Positions 1-9,615 of a DNA stretch of 64,000 nucleotides are shown here, piece by piece. Within the stretch, counting starts at the first letter, position 1, and each line of letters starts with the position of its first letter. Under the pieces are notes generated by a model. That model ran no database searches and was not told the origin of the DNA. It was given only the letters and a program-made list of their open reading frames with translations. The DNA is from Lonicera japonica (taxonomy: Eukaryota; Streptophyta; Magnoliopsida; Dipsacales; Caprifoliaceae), in NCBI GenBank assembly GCA_021464415.1, contig CM038468.1, positions 26,007,325 to 26,071,324 on the forward strand, written 5' to 3'. Both the position numbers and the translations under genes were made by a program.

Positions 1-536
1 ATAGCAAAATGGACAACGTGATCTTGGAGCTCAGAGGGTAGAAGAGAGATTGTTGTCATGGGATCAAGGGCTTGTTCAAAGTCTGAGAACTGAAAAGGGT
101 GAGAGGTGTCTGGTTGGGACTTTGATGAACTGGCTTGGAAGGGATTCATGACTTGGGTTAGGGTGTATATGACTGGAAGACAAGATATGTTTTGTGGGTT
201 GGAGTCATTGAATTTGAATGGTTTGCAAAAAGGTTCTTTTAAAAGTGGAGCGATGTGGGATGAGGATTTTAACTGCTCAGTTGCTCCTTGTCGAGAAAAG
301 AAGTCAGCAATAACATTGTTTTTGCCTTGAATGTGTTTGACTTCATAATCCCATTGTGAGAACCATTCGGACCATCTTAACATCTGAGAATTTGGGATCT
401 GCTTGTTCTTAAATTGGATCATGGCTGGAAATGAGGACATATCTATTTCTATCTTAATGTGGTAACCAATAAGATGAAACTGGAATTTCTCAATGCCTCG
501 TTTGACTGCTAGAATTTCCTTGAAAGTTGAGTGATG
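1..536 (-). pseudogene. Endogenous pararetrovirus copy 1: RNase H C-terminus running into the acidic domain (partial)
   Basis: This stretch is near-identical to 6262-6797, with about five differences by eye. On the minus strand it encodes the end of the RNase H domain of a caulimovirid polyprotein. It then continues without a stop into the first residues of the domain that is a separate ORF at 5364-6410 in copy 2. The window edge cuts it at base 1 and the rearranged junction at 537-660 cuts its 5' side. The continuous reading frame matters because copy 2 carries a CAA to TAA change here (6588-6590), so the open form in copy 1 suggests that RNase H and the acidic domain were once one polyprotein. 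Domain identity is by homology with the longer copy in this window; function is that of the family. Confidence 0.8.
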
Positions 537-660
537 GCTTTGTTTGCGAATATAGGGGGAGGTGATCCGTAGTTAAGAAACACTCAATGCCTCGTTATTC
601 CAAAGTTGGCTTTGTTTACGATTTGGTTTTTCCAGATCCCTTTATGATATTCTGTTTCTT
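537..660. other. Patchwork junction in the viral concatemer
   Basis: Homology to the RNase H region ends at about 536 and homology to the capsid region resumes at about 660. Relative to copy 2 this deletes the segment equivalent to about 6798-8720 (roughly 1.9 kb). The filler is composite. Bases 551-575 match the region next to the primer-binding site (4825-4851) in direct orientation. Bases around 580-595 repeat a short piece of the adjacent RNase H sequence (near 490). Bases around 592-655 are an inverted copy of about 4926-4985. The mixed orientations and short overlaps fit template-switching end-joining repair. Confidence 0.75.
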
Positions 661-1700
661 TTCGTGACGAACTTAAACTTCTTGAACTTTTTCTTCTTGA
701 ATTTCTGTTTTTTGAATGGTTTAACAAAAGTATCATCAGAAGTGTTGTGGCGACGTGAGGAATGCTTACGGTATTTCTTCTTGTAAGCCTTCTTGTGTTG
801 AGAACAATCACAGCCTTCTTTGTTCTTACACTTGATTTTCCAATGATCTTTATTGCACGCAGATTTGAGCATCTTGTTGGTTTTTTCCATATCATCCAAG
901 ATCTTTTTGTGATTACAAATTCTTTCAACAGAATCAAGGAGGTGCTCATAAATACGGCCAATAGAGAGATCTTTGAGCTCAATACTCTGCATCTTCAGAG
1001 TTTTCTGTGCTTCAGTAACTAGAGAATCTGGGAAAGACTGGAAGAAAACCTGTTTCAGGTTTAAATCATCTAGACCGCCAATAGTATAGAACCTTTTTGA
1101 CATTCTATCATAATGACGTTCTAAATCTTTTTCTTGCAGGGAGCAACACTTCATTCCCATGAATTCAGTTCGAGCAATTTCAGCAAATTTTGTGGGATTT
1201 CCAAGGAATTCATTATAAATGGATCCTATGAACACATCAATTGAGGTGATTTGCTGGAATTGTAGCTGTCTGTATTCTCTATGTGCATCATACCAATCAT
1301 GTAAACGACCAACAACTCGAGCTAAGAATCTCTTAATGACTGATCTGAGATCATAAAGCTCATTGTCAGCAATCATCCATGCCTTGAATTGAAAAAATCG
1401 TTCACGCCATTGATTTGGCTTGAGATCATCAAGAGTGAAACGAACATGGTTATCATGAGCATGGTTTGCCTGAGGAGGTGGTTGGTTTAAAGGAACATTG
1501 ATTGGTTCAGGTGGGTCTTCAACCATAGGTTCTTGGGTTGATTCAGTTGGCTGGGCTGAGTAAATCTGATCAAAGGCTTGAAACAAGTCATCTGATTCAG
1601 TTTTTACTGGTTCGCGATCTGAGAAAGCCAAAGCTTTGAGAAAAGATCCTATCTGATTGACAGAATGGTTTTCAAAAGCTTCCATGGTAAACATCTCCAA
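642..1700 (-). pseudogene. Pararetroviral capsid-protein region, copy 1 (truncated)
   Basis: A 352-residue minus-strand ORF corresponding to the capsid part of a caulimovirid polyprotein. It has an acidic N-terminal third, a central conserved capsid core, and a very lysine-rich C-terminal part. It is the same protein as the copy 2 fragments at 9099-9615 plus 11243-11393, with about 12 base differences over roughly 890 aligned bases. In copy 2 the lysine-rich part continues into a CCHC zinc knuckle; here the junction at 642-660 removes the knuckle and everything downstream, and the last few residues come from filler. The upstream coiled-coil region lies in a different frame, separated by a run of six Cs (1744-1749). 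The ORF is open but cannot make a complete Gag-Pol. Confidence 0.8.
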
Positions 1701-1780
1701 AGGTTTGGTTGAAGCACCTTGGATAACATCTGGTGGTTCAGCTGGGGGGTATATGCTGAGGGTGTTGTTTTAGGTATGGT

Positions 1781-2479
1781 TTAGGAGGTAATCTGCTGGG
1801 GCTGAGATGGAGAGGGCACTGTTTTCAAAGGAGTAGGAAATGGATCCAGTCCTCTGACTTGTCTGGCTGTAGGAGGGGGTATAACAGCTCTGAGAAGTTT
1901 TGACCAATCAACTTGATCAGGGTGTTTGGCTTTATAAGGATAATTTGACTTTGGTGGAACAAACTTTGGTTTGGGTTTTGGGGGAGAGGTTGACCAGGGA
2001 GGTAACCTTCTTTTGGGGGGTTCGTCCCAAAGGTTTATGGATTGGGGTTGAGTTTTACCAGAAAGGGAATATTCAGCTGGGTTATATGAAGGTTGGATAG
2101 GTCTTTCTGGAGGGTAAAACACCGAATAACTAGAAAAATCCGATGTAGGGTTCACTGGTTGAGGAGCATAAGGATTAGGATGAGTTGCAGCTTGTCGCTT
2201 AACAGCTTCACTTCTTTCAAGGGACTCCAATTGAATTTGGAGTGCTCGCTTTTGATTTTCAGAACCTCTGAAAAATTCTGCTGTACCAGCAAAATCTCTG
2301 ACAGTCATGGAGACAGAACGCATCTGATCATTGAGAACCTTAATTCTCATTTTTATGTCTGCAATGGCTTCTTCCATGGTGGTAATAGAAGAAACTCGAG
2401 AACTGATCTGTCTGGTTTGTTGAGCTATCTGAGTAAGAAGTTTATTCTGTGCTACAGCATTCTCTGCTTGCCAATTCAA
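1781..2479 (-). pseudogene. Pararetroviral polyprotein: coiled-coil and proline-rich linker region, copy 1
   Basis: A 232-residue open segment between the movement-protein and capsid domains. The first ~90 residues are rich in A, Q, E, L and I with heptad-like spacing, suggesting a coiled coil. The remainder is proline-, serine- and lysine-rich and looks disordered. It shares the reading frame of the movement-protein ORF (2792-4195), and the region between is open apart from the stop at 2792, so the two were probably one polyprotein. A stop ends it at 1781, and the capsid ORF follows in another frame. In related viruses such coiled-coil segments can belong to virion-associated or assembly functions; that role is inference here. 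Confidence 0.6.
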
Positions 2480-2791
2480 AGCTGCTTCTGCTGCTGAGAG
2501 CTTTTTTACTTGTCCATCAGATACAATGGATTTGGGGTTTTGGATTTTCCATTTGTGGGTTGTCTGATTGGAGAGATCATCAAAGTCTTCCTGTGGAGGA
2601 AAGACTTGATCTGGAATTTCTTGGGAGAGTAGGTAACATGAAATTGGCTGTTGGTGGGGAACAAGTATTGGTTGTTCTTGTGAAGGGCATGATTGACGGT
2701 ATGGCCTGCCAAGTGCTTTCAGGGCCTTTTGGGTATATGGGGAAAGGCGCTGTGGGTTTGGTTTAGGAGGTTCTGGTTCTTGTGGTGGTGG

Positions 2792-4195
2792 TTAAGTGTA
2801 ACAAGAAGGGGTTTCTGGTGATGGTGTGGGTGAGGGTTTATCACCATAAGTGACATAGTAATTAAACTTGCCACTTGGTTCTCCTAAGAGATCAACGGTA
2901 TTATCACCTGCGTTATACCGTTCTTCAAGGATTTCCTGAGAATTTAAGGCTTTTCCAGCCTTCTTTTTTCTGTATAACTTTAATCCCTTGGGATCTAGCT
3001 CTGCCTTATAAGCTAGTTCTTCATAGTCATCACAATAGCACACATCGTACCATATGTGACCTTTTTCATTCCTAGGTTGATAGGAAGGTTTTCCATACTT
3101 ATCAAAGTAAAGAATAACCAACGGATCAGCCTTTAAAACTGGATTTGTAGGTAACCGCCGAATTTCTTGCATCATATGCAGTTCAGTCTGAAAGGGGTTC
3201 CGCTCTGGGGAAGGAGTAGAGATCTTTTGATTGTTAAACCTCATCTCTATCTGTTTGTCAGCTCTGCGGATGTAAGTTGGGTCAGTTTGCTGAAGAGGCT
3301 CCGTATTAGCCTGTTCTTGGAGCTTCTCATAAGAAGTAACCCAAACTTCAGGTAACAACTTAACAAGTTCTGGACGAGTAAGTTGTCTGGGAACATACTT
3401 TGCTGTGTGAGATGCATCAGAATCAATGGTAAGCATGAGAGCTTCTGAAGTAGAAGATCCAGGTATACATAAATCATAAGAATGATTTTGTACACGGTAA
3501 ACCATCTGCTGATGAATTGTTGCTGCTGCTGTGCCTGGGACCATTGAAACACCAGTTATCTGAACCTGGATTTTTAGTGCCGAACAGACAAAGGGATCAC
3601 TAAGAGGGACATTAAAATTAGGATATAGTGTAAAAAACACCGTTCCTGCATTTAACGTTGCCTGGACGTTTCCAAGAATTGCTTGTTGATAATTTGTGAG
3701 CCTGGAGTCAACAAGTGCAATCCTAGCAACCGCTTGTAAACCTTTGCGTCCATGAAAGGTAACTGCAAATCGGATGGCTCCAAAATGCATATGAGTATAA
3801 CCCTGAGATAAGGCTATATGGGGAATATCTGTGGGAAAGGGAACAGTAAAAAACTGTTCTTCATGACCAGATTTAACGAACAAAGAATCAAAAGGGGTAC
3901 ACTGGACAAATTCACGAACTGGGAGTTTGGATTTGTCTGATGAGACCAACTGTCTGACTCTTTTTGGAAAAGATTCTGAGGTGGGTTTTTGAAACACATG
4001 ATATGGGTTTGTGATAGTTAACTTTGTTTCTGGGATCTGTTCTACAGGTAAATGGGTAATTTCATACAAAGACTCTATCTTATCTTTATTAGAACTAGTA
4101 GACCTAAACGACTCAGTAGAACGAAAAGAATCTGTAGGAGTAAGAGTTTTGGAAGAAGAAGATGACGCGGATAAAGACTTAGATTTAGAAAACAT
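2792..4195 (-). CDS. Pararetroviral movement-protein domain (30K superfamily type)
   Basis: An intact 467-residue minus-strand ORF, the first after the primer-binding site and leader. The N-terminus is serine/threonine-rich. Residues of about 90-260 are a beta-rich region with the hydrophobic pattern of plant-virus 30K movement proteins, including a conserved-looking aspartate in the segment ALVDSRLTNYQQ. The C-terminal third is hydrophilic. Caulimovirid movement proteins sit at plasmodesmata and form tubules for cell-to-cell spread. Start at 4195 is chosen because it is the first ATG of a long frame after the leader. The stop at 2792 appears to be a lesion, since the same frame continues into the coiled-coil region. 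Only copy 1 has this domain; copy 2 is cut off before it. Assignment rests on position and pattern, not on a search. Confidence 0.7.
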   Translation of the reverse strand: MFSKSKSLSASSSSSKTLTPTDSFRSTESFRSTSSNKDKIESLYEITHLPVEQIPETKLTITNPYHVFQKPTSESFPKRVRQLVSSDKSKLPVREFVQCTPFDSLFVKSGHEEQFFTVPFPTDIPHIALSQGYTHMHFGAIRFAVTFHGRKGLQAVARIALVDSRLTNYQQAILGNVQATLNAGTVFFTLYPNFNVPLSDPFVCSALKIQVQITGVSMVPGTAAATIHQQMVYRVQNHSYDLCIPGSSTSEALMLTIDSDASHTAKYVPRQLTRPELVKLLPEVWVTSYEKLQEQANTEPLQQTDPTYIRRADKQIEMRFNNQKISTPSPERNPFQTELHMMQEIRRLPTNPVLKADPLVILYFDKYGKPSYQPRNEKGHIWYDVCYCDDYEELAYKAELDPKGLKLYRKKKAGKALNSQEILEERYNAGDNTVDLLGEPSGKFNYYVTYGDKPSPTPSPETPSCYT

Positions 4196-4811
4196 AATTT
4201 TGGAAGAAAGAAGAACTTATACCATCAAAGTATTTCAGAGATAAGTCATGCTTTTTCAATATTTCCATGAAAGATTTTTCTGTATTTTTGGAGTAAATAA
4301 CAGTTTCATAGATCTGAGATCCTCGACTACCTTTTGTTACATCAAAATCTATAATCTCATATTTGACCACAATCAGGAGCATTTATCAGGCATACACACG
4401 GCTGTCCATCGCCTTAAAAGCCTAGCGCTCAACACCTGTCCTTATATGAGAGTATATCTATTTGTGTAACCAAAAGATTTACACCAGTGTTCTGAAAAGG
4501 AGAACGAACGGTTTCTGATACAGGAGATCCACACAAATTCTCTGAGTTTTCTGATGTGAGAGATCCATATAAAATGGCAGTCACAGAGCATACTAAAATC
4601 AGAAGAAGATGTAAAGTGGCAGCTGTAGAGCATACTAAACATTCTTCAGATTTTCATACTAATCAAAGTATAAATATCACTGAAATTTATTTACTTTCTG
4701 AAACAGAAAAACATTTGATCAAAATAGAAAGAAAGAAACCCTTATCTCTTAAAACCTTGAAAGAACAAGTTCTTCCTTAAAAGAACTACTCACGAGAGGA
4801 CATCTTTACAA
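4196..4811 (-). other. Pararetroviral leader region
   Basis: About 615 bases between the primer-binding site and the movement-protein ATG on the minus strand. It holds several short ORFs, none long. Long leaders with small upstream ORFs are usual in Caulimoviridae and are often bypassed by ribosome shunting. I did not identify a specific shunt hairpin. Confidence 0.55.
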
Positions 4812-4823
4812 GCTCTGATACCA
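4812..4823 (-). promoter_or_regulatory. Primer-binding site, initiator tRNA-Met type
   Basis: The minus strand reads TGGTATCAGAGC, which is complementary to the 3' end of plant initiator tRNA-Met. This is the minus-strand DNA start of Caulimoviridae and fixes the origin of the viral map. It lies about 330 bases downstream of the TATA box at 5155-5164, as expected for a site inside the pregenomic RNA leader. Confidence 0.85.
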
Positions 4824-4824
4824 A

Positions 4825-5363
4825 TATAGGGGGAGGTGATCCGTAGTTAAGGGACTACGCAATACCGGGGGAAGAGACACACTCTAAAAACTAAGAAAAA
4901 GACAACAATGATAAAAAGAAATAGAATATCATAAAGGGATCTGGAAAAACCAAATCGTAAACAAAGCCAACTTTGGAATAACGTAGTACATATAAAATAG
5001 GATAGGCATCCTTATTGAATTTACATAGAAGATGAAAATCTCAAGGGAAAGGCTTCTCAAGAGAGAAGATTACTCTTAAAGAGACACTCATAGGACTAAG
5101 ACTCTAAGCAAACAAGCACTCGACTCCTCCTGCTTAACAAAGAGAAAACTCACTCCTTTTATAGGGAAAGGGCTGAGCAACATGACAAATAAAAGGACAC
5201 AGCTGTCCCGACAAATAAAAGCAAAAGCTAAAGATTCCCAATTACTTTTATAAAAGAAAGCTGATAAATACATAAAGCAAAAGCATACAATAATAAAAAC
5301 GCCGAAAGTGGATTTCTTCACATGCGAGTGTCTGAGAAGTGGAGAGTGATGTCATAGGTGACA
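4825..5363 (-). promoter_or_regulatory. Pararetroviral intergenic region
   Basis: About 540 bases with no long ORF, between the acidic-domain ORF and the primer-binding site. By position in the family this carries the pregenomic RNA promoter and probably the polyadenylation signals. A clear TATA box lies at 5155-5164. Part of it (about 4926-4985) was copied in inverted orientation into the junction at 537-660. Confidence 0.65.
5155..5164 (-). promoter_or_regulatory. TATA box of the pararetroviral promoter
   Basis: The minus strand reads CTATAAAAGG, a strong TATA consensus. It lies in the intergenic region about 330 bases before the primer-binding site. Initiation would be expected 25-35 bases further along, near 5120-5130. 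Whether it is active now is unknown. Confidence 0.65.
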
Positions 5364-6410
5364 TCAGTCTGTCTCATTGCCATCATAATCAAGGTCATAA
5401 TAGTCATCACGACCATAGATTGGGGTATCTGGAGAATAAGGGCCATCTGTAGGAGAGTACTGTTCTTCTTCATCAGGGCTGGTATTTGCGAGTTCTGCAA
5501 GTTCTTCGCCAAAATTTCCAGCATTGGGATCATCATCATCATCTGTATCAGATTCTATGCCAACAAATGCCTCTGAGTCTGAGCTTAATTCACCAAAATT
5601 CAGAAATTGACGGGATATGGCGTATGCATAAAGCCTGTCAAACAAACGACCATATATTTCCGAGGGAGCTTTTTGCCACGGATCACGATCAAATTTTACA
5701 TAATCAGGAACAGAATCATAATCAACATTGTTTAGAGCGCAAATGTTCTTTAGAAAAGTAACATAATTTAAGTTGTATGGTTCTTTCACTGATTTAACAA
5801 GGTTTTCTGTGAACCATGCTTCAATGGTAGCATTTAAACCATCCGGGTGGGGAACTCTGAGTGGCTTGTGGAAATGGATCAGGCAATAGGTATGATGATG
5901 AGTCTTGAGAGCATCTTTCCATTGTTCAACAGATTTGAACCATTTCAGGAAAATAACAAAATTATATGAGCTTGGGATGCCATATAATATTGCATGAGCA
6001 TTCTGTGTTTCTGGATCTAAAGTGGCAATCTGTAAATAAAGAAGCAAATCAGCAGCTTTGAAAACAAAGCCGACATGGTAGGATTCTGTGAGATACCATA
6101 AGAAAACAAGAGCTATCTTTGGGACTCTGTAACAGTAATGAACATGGAAGAAAGAACAGAACAGATAAGTGGGATGAAGACGAAGGCCACAGAAATAAAG
6201 GCCATGTTTTTCAAGCAATATTTCTAAATACTTGATCACTAGGTCTTTTGCTCTGAGGTTAATAGCAAAATGGACAACGTGATCTTGGAGCTCAGAGGGT
6301 AGAAGAGAGATTGTTGTCATGGGATCAAGGGCTTGTTCAAAGTCTGAGAACTGAAAAGGGTGAGAGGTGTCTGGTTGGGACTTTGATGAACTGGCTTGGA
6401 AGGGATTCAT
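5364..6410 (-). CDS. Pararetroviral acidic-tailed protein of unknown function, downstream of RNase H
   Basis: An intact 348-residue ORF. Residues of about 40-260 are mixed hydrophobic and aromatic, rich in histidine, tyrosine and phenylalanine, and look like a folded domain. Residues of about 285-348 are strongly acidic (runs of D and E with tyrosine and proline). I do not recognise the fold. Position after RNase H matches the second ORF of some florendovirus genomes and the translational transactivator gene of caulimoviruses, but I see no transactivator signature. It shares the frame of the polyprotein: in copy 1 (1-536) RNase H reads straight into it, while in copy 2 a TAA at 6588 separates the two. 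It may therefore be either a C-terminal polyprotein domain or an independent product from the ATG at 6410. Confidence 0.7.
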   Translation of the reverse strand: MNPFQASSSKSQPDTSHPFQFSDFEQALDPMTTISLLPSELQDHVVHFAINLRAKDLVIKYLEILLEKHGLYFCGLRLHPTYLFCSFFHVHYCYRVPKIALVFLWYLTESYHVGFVFKAADLLLYLQIATLDPETQNAHAILYGIPSSYNFVIFLKWFKSVEQWKDALKTHHHTYCLIHFHKPLRVPHPDGLNATIEAWFTENLVKSVKEPYNLNYVTFLKNICALNNVDYDSVPDYVKFDRDPWQKAPSEIYGRLFDRLYAYAISRQFLNFGELSSDSEAFVGIESDTDDDDDPNAGNFGEELAELANTSPDEEEQYSPTDGPYSPDTPIYGRDDYYDLDYDGNETD

Positions 6411-6587
6411 GACTTGGGTTAGGGTGTATATGACTGGAAGACAAGATATGTTTTGTGGGTTGGAGTCATTGAATTTGAATGGTTTGCAAAAAGGTTCTTT
6501 TAAAAGTGGAGCGATGTGGGATGAGGATTTTAACTGCTCAGTTGCTCCTTGTCGAGAAAAGAAGTCAGCAATACCATTGTTTTTGCC

Positions 6588-7148
6588 TTAAATGTGTTTG
6601 ACTTCATAATCCCATTGTGAGAACCATTCGGACCATCTTAACATCTGAGAATTTGGGATATGCTTGTTCTTAAATTGGATCATGGCTGGAAATGAGGACA
6701 TATCCATTTTTATCTTAATGTGGTAACCAATAAGATGAAACTGGAATTTCTCAATGCCTCGTTTGACTGCTAGAATTTCCTTGAAAGTTGAGTGATAATG
6801 CAATTCACCCTGCTTGAATTTTCCTGACTTGTATCCACAAGGAGTTCTAACACCATTCTTTTCTTCTAACAAGATTGCTGCCCAAAATTCATCACTTGCA
6901 TCAGCTTGCAAAATTCGTTGACCATCTGAAGGGATTTGTAGATCAGGTAACTGGGTAGTGAGCTCTTTCAACTTCTTGACTGCTGTGGTTTGAGCTTCTG
7001 ACCATGGAGGTGGTGATTTCTTCAAGAGAGCCGAAAAGGGAGCATTATATATAGCAACCTTCTGAATGAATTGAGACATGTAATTCACCAAACCAAGAAA
7101 CTGCTGGATTTGAGTCTTGCTTGTTAATTTGTCTGGGAATTTCTGCAA
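6588..7148 (-). pseudogene. Pararetroviral RNase H domain, copy 2
   Basis: A 186-residue open segment with the RT connection and RNase H region, including an LQADAS motif whose aspartate fits the first catalytic residue of retroviral-type RNase H. It shares the frame of the RT segment (7173-8360), from which one TAG separates it. It ends at TAA 6588, where copy 1 has CAA. RNase H degrades the RNA strand during reverse transcription. Both breaks are single-base nonsense changes, so decay after integration is the simplest reading. Confidence 0.85.
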
Positions 7149-7172
7149 ATCCTTAGAGATGTGAGGCTGGAG

Positions 7173-8360
7173 CTAGAATTTTCCATTCTTGATCATCATT
7201 CCAAGGAACTCAATTTCTGTTGTACCGATAACCATCTTCTTTTCTGAGAGCATAATTCCATGGGACATAACTATGTGATGGAAATGGTGAAGGAGCTTGA
7301 GATGTTCTGCTTTATTCTGGCTGAATAGCAAAATGTCATCAATGTATATTAATGCATTTGCTGCAATGGGTTCAAAAATAGACATCATGGTTTTCTGAAA
7401 AACAGATGGAGCATTTTTTAAACCAAAGGGCATTACTGTCCATTGGTAGTGGAAACCAGGAATGCAGAATGCTGTTTTTGGTCGATCAGTGGGAGTGATG
7501 CCTAACTGCCAAAAACCTGCTTTCAAATCAAACTTGGAGAAAACATTTGCATTTGAAAGATGGCTAAACAGGGAATGTTTCTGGGGTAATGGAAATTTGT
7601 CACTGGCTAGGAAATAGTTCAGCGGTTGATAGTTAATCACTAGCCTCATTTTTCCTCTGACTTGTTCAGATTGCTTATTCACATAAAATGCTTCACACGC
7701 CCATGGAGAGGTTGTTTCTTCAATAAGCTGTTGCTGTTTGAGAGAAATCAACTCTTGGAGAGCAAGGAACTGATGTTCTGGATTCATTCCAGAGTGAGAT
7801 GCTCTTGTTGGATTTACATCTTCATTGAGTTTGAAGGGGAGTGTGACAAAGAACTTGCTATTTCGCCAAAGCGGGTTCTGACATTTGGTGAGGAAGTCAA
7901 CATGAGAGTCTGCACAAGACATGGTGACAAGATATCTTTTAAGAGTATCCAATGATATCCCTGGATCAATTGGATATGCTGGAGCTGCTTGATAGAACAT
8001 GAGAGCTGCATCTGGGTCATGCCATGGAAGGAACTGCTTCTTGTATTTGAGACCAGTACCAGCAAATTGTACTTGCATTTTCTTGATGAGATCCCATCCT
8101 ATCATTAATTCCTTTTGGGTAGCACTGCTGCCATAGACTGCATGCTTGATTCTGAGACTAGGAAATGGTTGGATAAGGATTGGTTTACTAACTTTGTCTA
8201 CATAGAGTATTTCACCATTAGCAACACGAAAGGCTAACTGGCAAGGTTTCCATATTGTAGAAGGGAGTAAACTGGGATTTATCATGGTTTTGGTAGAACT
8301 GGTATCAAAAAGGGCTAACACAGTTATTGGCTTTGAATATGGCTCAGGGAATATTTTCAC
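7173..8360 (-). pseudogene. Pararetroviral aspartic protease and reverse transcriptase, copy 2
   Basis: A 395-residue open segment of the polyprotein. Near residue 15 is FDTSS, fitting the active-site D-[ST]-[GS] of a pepsin-like retroviral protease. From about residue 190 there is a reverse transcriptase with the palm motif YIDD (LIYIDDILLFS) and preceding FDLKAGFWQ and MPFGLKNAP blocks, all typical of Caulimoviridae and Metaviridae. The catalytic residues are present. The ORF ends at a TAG (7173-7175), after which RNase H continues in the same frame. Copy 1 lacks this segment because of the deletion at 537-660. Confidence 0.9.
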
Positions 8361-8501
8361 TTTGGCATGAGGGGATTTGATAATGAGACATTCTTCTTGA
8401 GAGAAAGCAAGTTGTTGTAATGAACGAACTGCTTCTTCTGGTTCAGTGGAAAGTTCTGAAGTAGCCGTTTCGCTAGGAGCGTCTGATTCAGCGTCTGATG
8501 C

Positions 8502-9053
8502 TTATGATTCAGTGAAAGCTAATTGCATTAAACAACCTTGAGATGCCTCATCTTGGGCTGAAAGAACTGATTCAACATCTGATTCTGCAATTTCGGGTGC
8601 AAGTTGGTGGAGAAGATTCATGAATTGGGTCTTCTTTGTAGAATCAGGACAGTTTTTTGCGAAATGACCTGGCTTATGACATAAGAAACACTTATCGGAT
8701 TTCTTTCCTCTGAAGTTTCTTTTCGTGACGAACTTAAACTTCTTGAACTTTTTCTTCTTGAATTTATGTTTTTTGAATGGTTTAACAAAAGTATCATCAG
8801 AAGTCTTGTGGCGACGTGAGGAATGCTTCCGGTATTTCTTCTTGTAAGCCTTCTTGTGTTGAGAACAATCACAACCTTCTTTGTTCTTACACTTGATTTT
8901 CCAATGATCTTTATTGCACGCAGATTTGAGCATCTTGTTGGTTTTTTCCATATCATCCAAGATCTTTTTGTGATTACAAATTCTTTCAACAGAATCAAGG
9001 AGGTGCTCATAAATACGGCCAATAGAGAGATCTTTGAGTTCAATATTCTGCAT
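8502..9053 (-). pseudogene. Pararetroviral capsid C-terminus with CCHC zinc knuckle, copy 2
   Basis: A 183-residue open segment: a lysine-rich basic stretch (residues of about 55-115) followed by CFLCHKPGHFAKNC, a CX2CX4HX4C nucleic-acid-binding knuckle. The tail is acidic. This is the standard capsid C-terminus of Caulimoviridae. It is in frame with the capsid core upstream and with protease-RT downstream. A TAA at 8502-8504 breaks the link to the protease segment. In copy 1 the knuckle is deleted. Confidence 0.9.
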
Positions 9054-9098
9054 CTTCAGAGTTTTCTGTGCTTCAGTAACTAGAGAATCTGGGAAAGA

Positions 9099-9615
9099 CT
9101 AGAAGAAAACCTGTTTCAGGTTTAAATCATCTAGACCGCCAATAGTATAGAACCTTTTCGACATTCTATCATAATGACGTTCTAAATCTTTTTCTTGCAG
9201 GGAGCAACACTTCATTCCCATGAATTCAGTTCGAGCAATTTCAGCAAATTTTGTGGGATTTCCAAGGAATTCATTATAAATGGATCCTAGGAACACATCA
9301 ATTGAGGTGATTTGCTGGAATTGTAGCTGTCTGTATTCTCCAAGTGCATCATACCAATCATGTAAACGACCAACAACTCGAGCTAAGAATCTCTTAATGA
9401 CTGATCTGAGATCATAAAGCTCATTGTCAGCAATCATCCATGCCTTGAATTGAAAAAATCATTCACGCCATTGATTTGGCTTGAGATCATCAAGAGTGAA
9501 ACGAACATGGTTATCATGAGCATGGTTTGCCTGAGGAGGTGGTTGGTTTAAAGGAACATTGATTGGTTCAGGTGGGTCTTCAACCATAGGTTCTTGGGTT
9601 GATTCAGTTGGCTGG
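9099..9615 (-). pseudogene. Pararetroviral capsid core, copy 2, 3' part before the solo-LTR insertion
   Basis: Matches copy 1 positions of about 1038-1554. A TAG at 9099-9101 breaks the frame where copy 1 has a sense codon. The 5' boundary is the insertion of an LTR (9616-11242); the other half of the capsid gene lies at 11243-11393. An open segment of 112 residues remains (9099-9437). Confidence 0.85.

Noticed and set aside
106..330. Plus-strand ORF of 74 residues, repeated at 6367-6591
   Set aside because: It lies opposite the viral RNase H frame, starts at GTG, and is repeated only because the virus is repeated.
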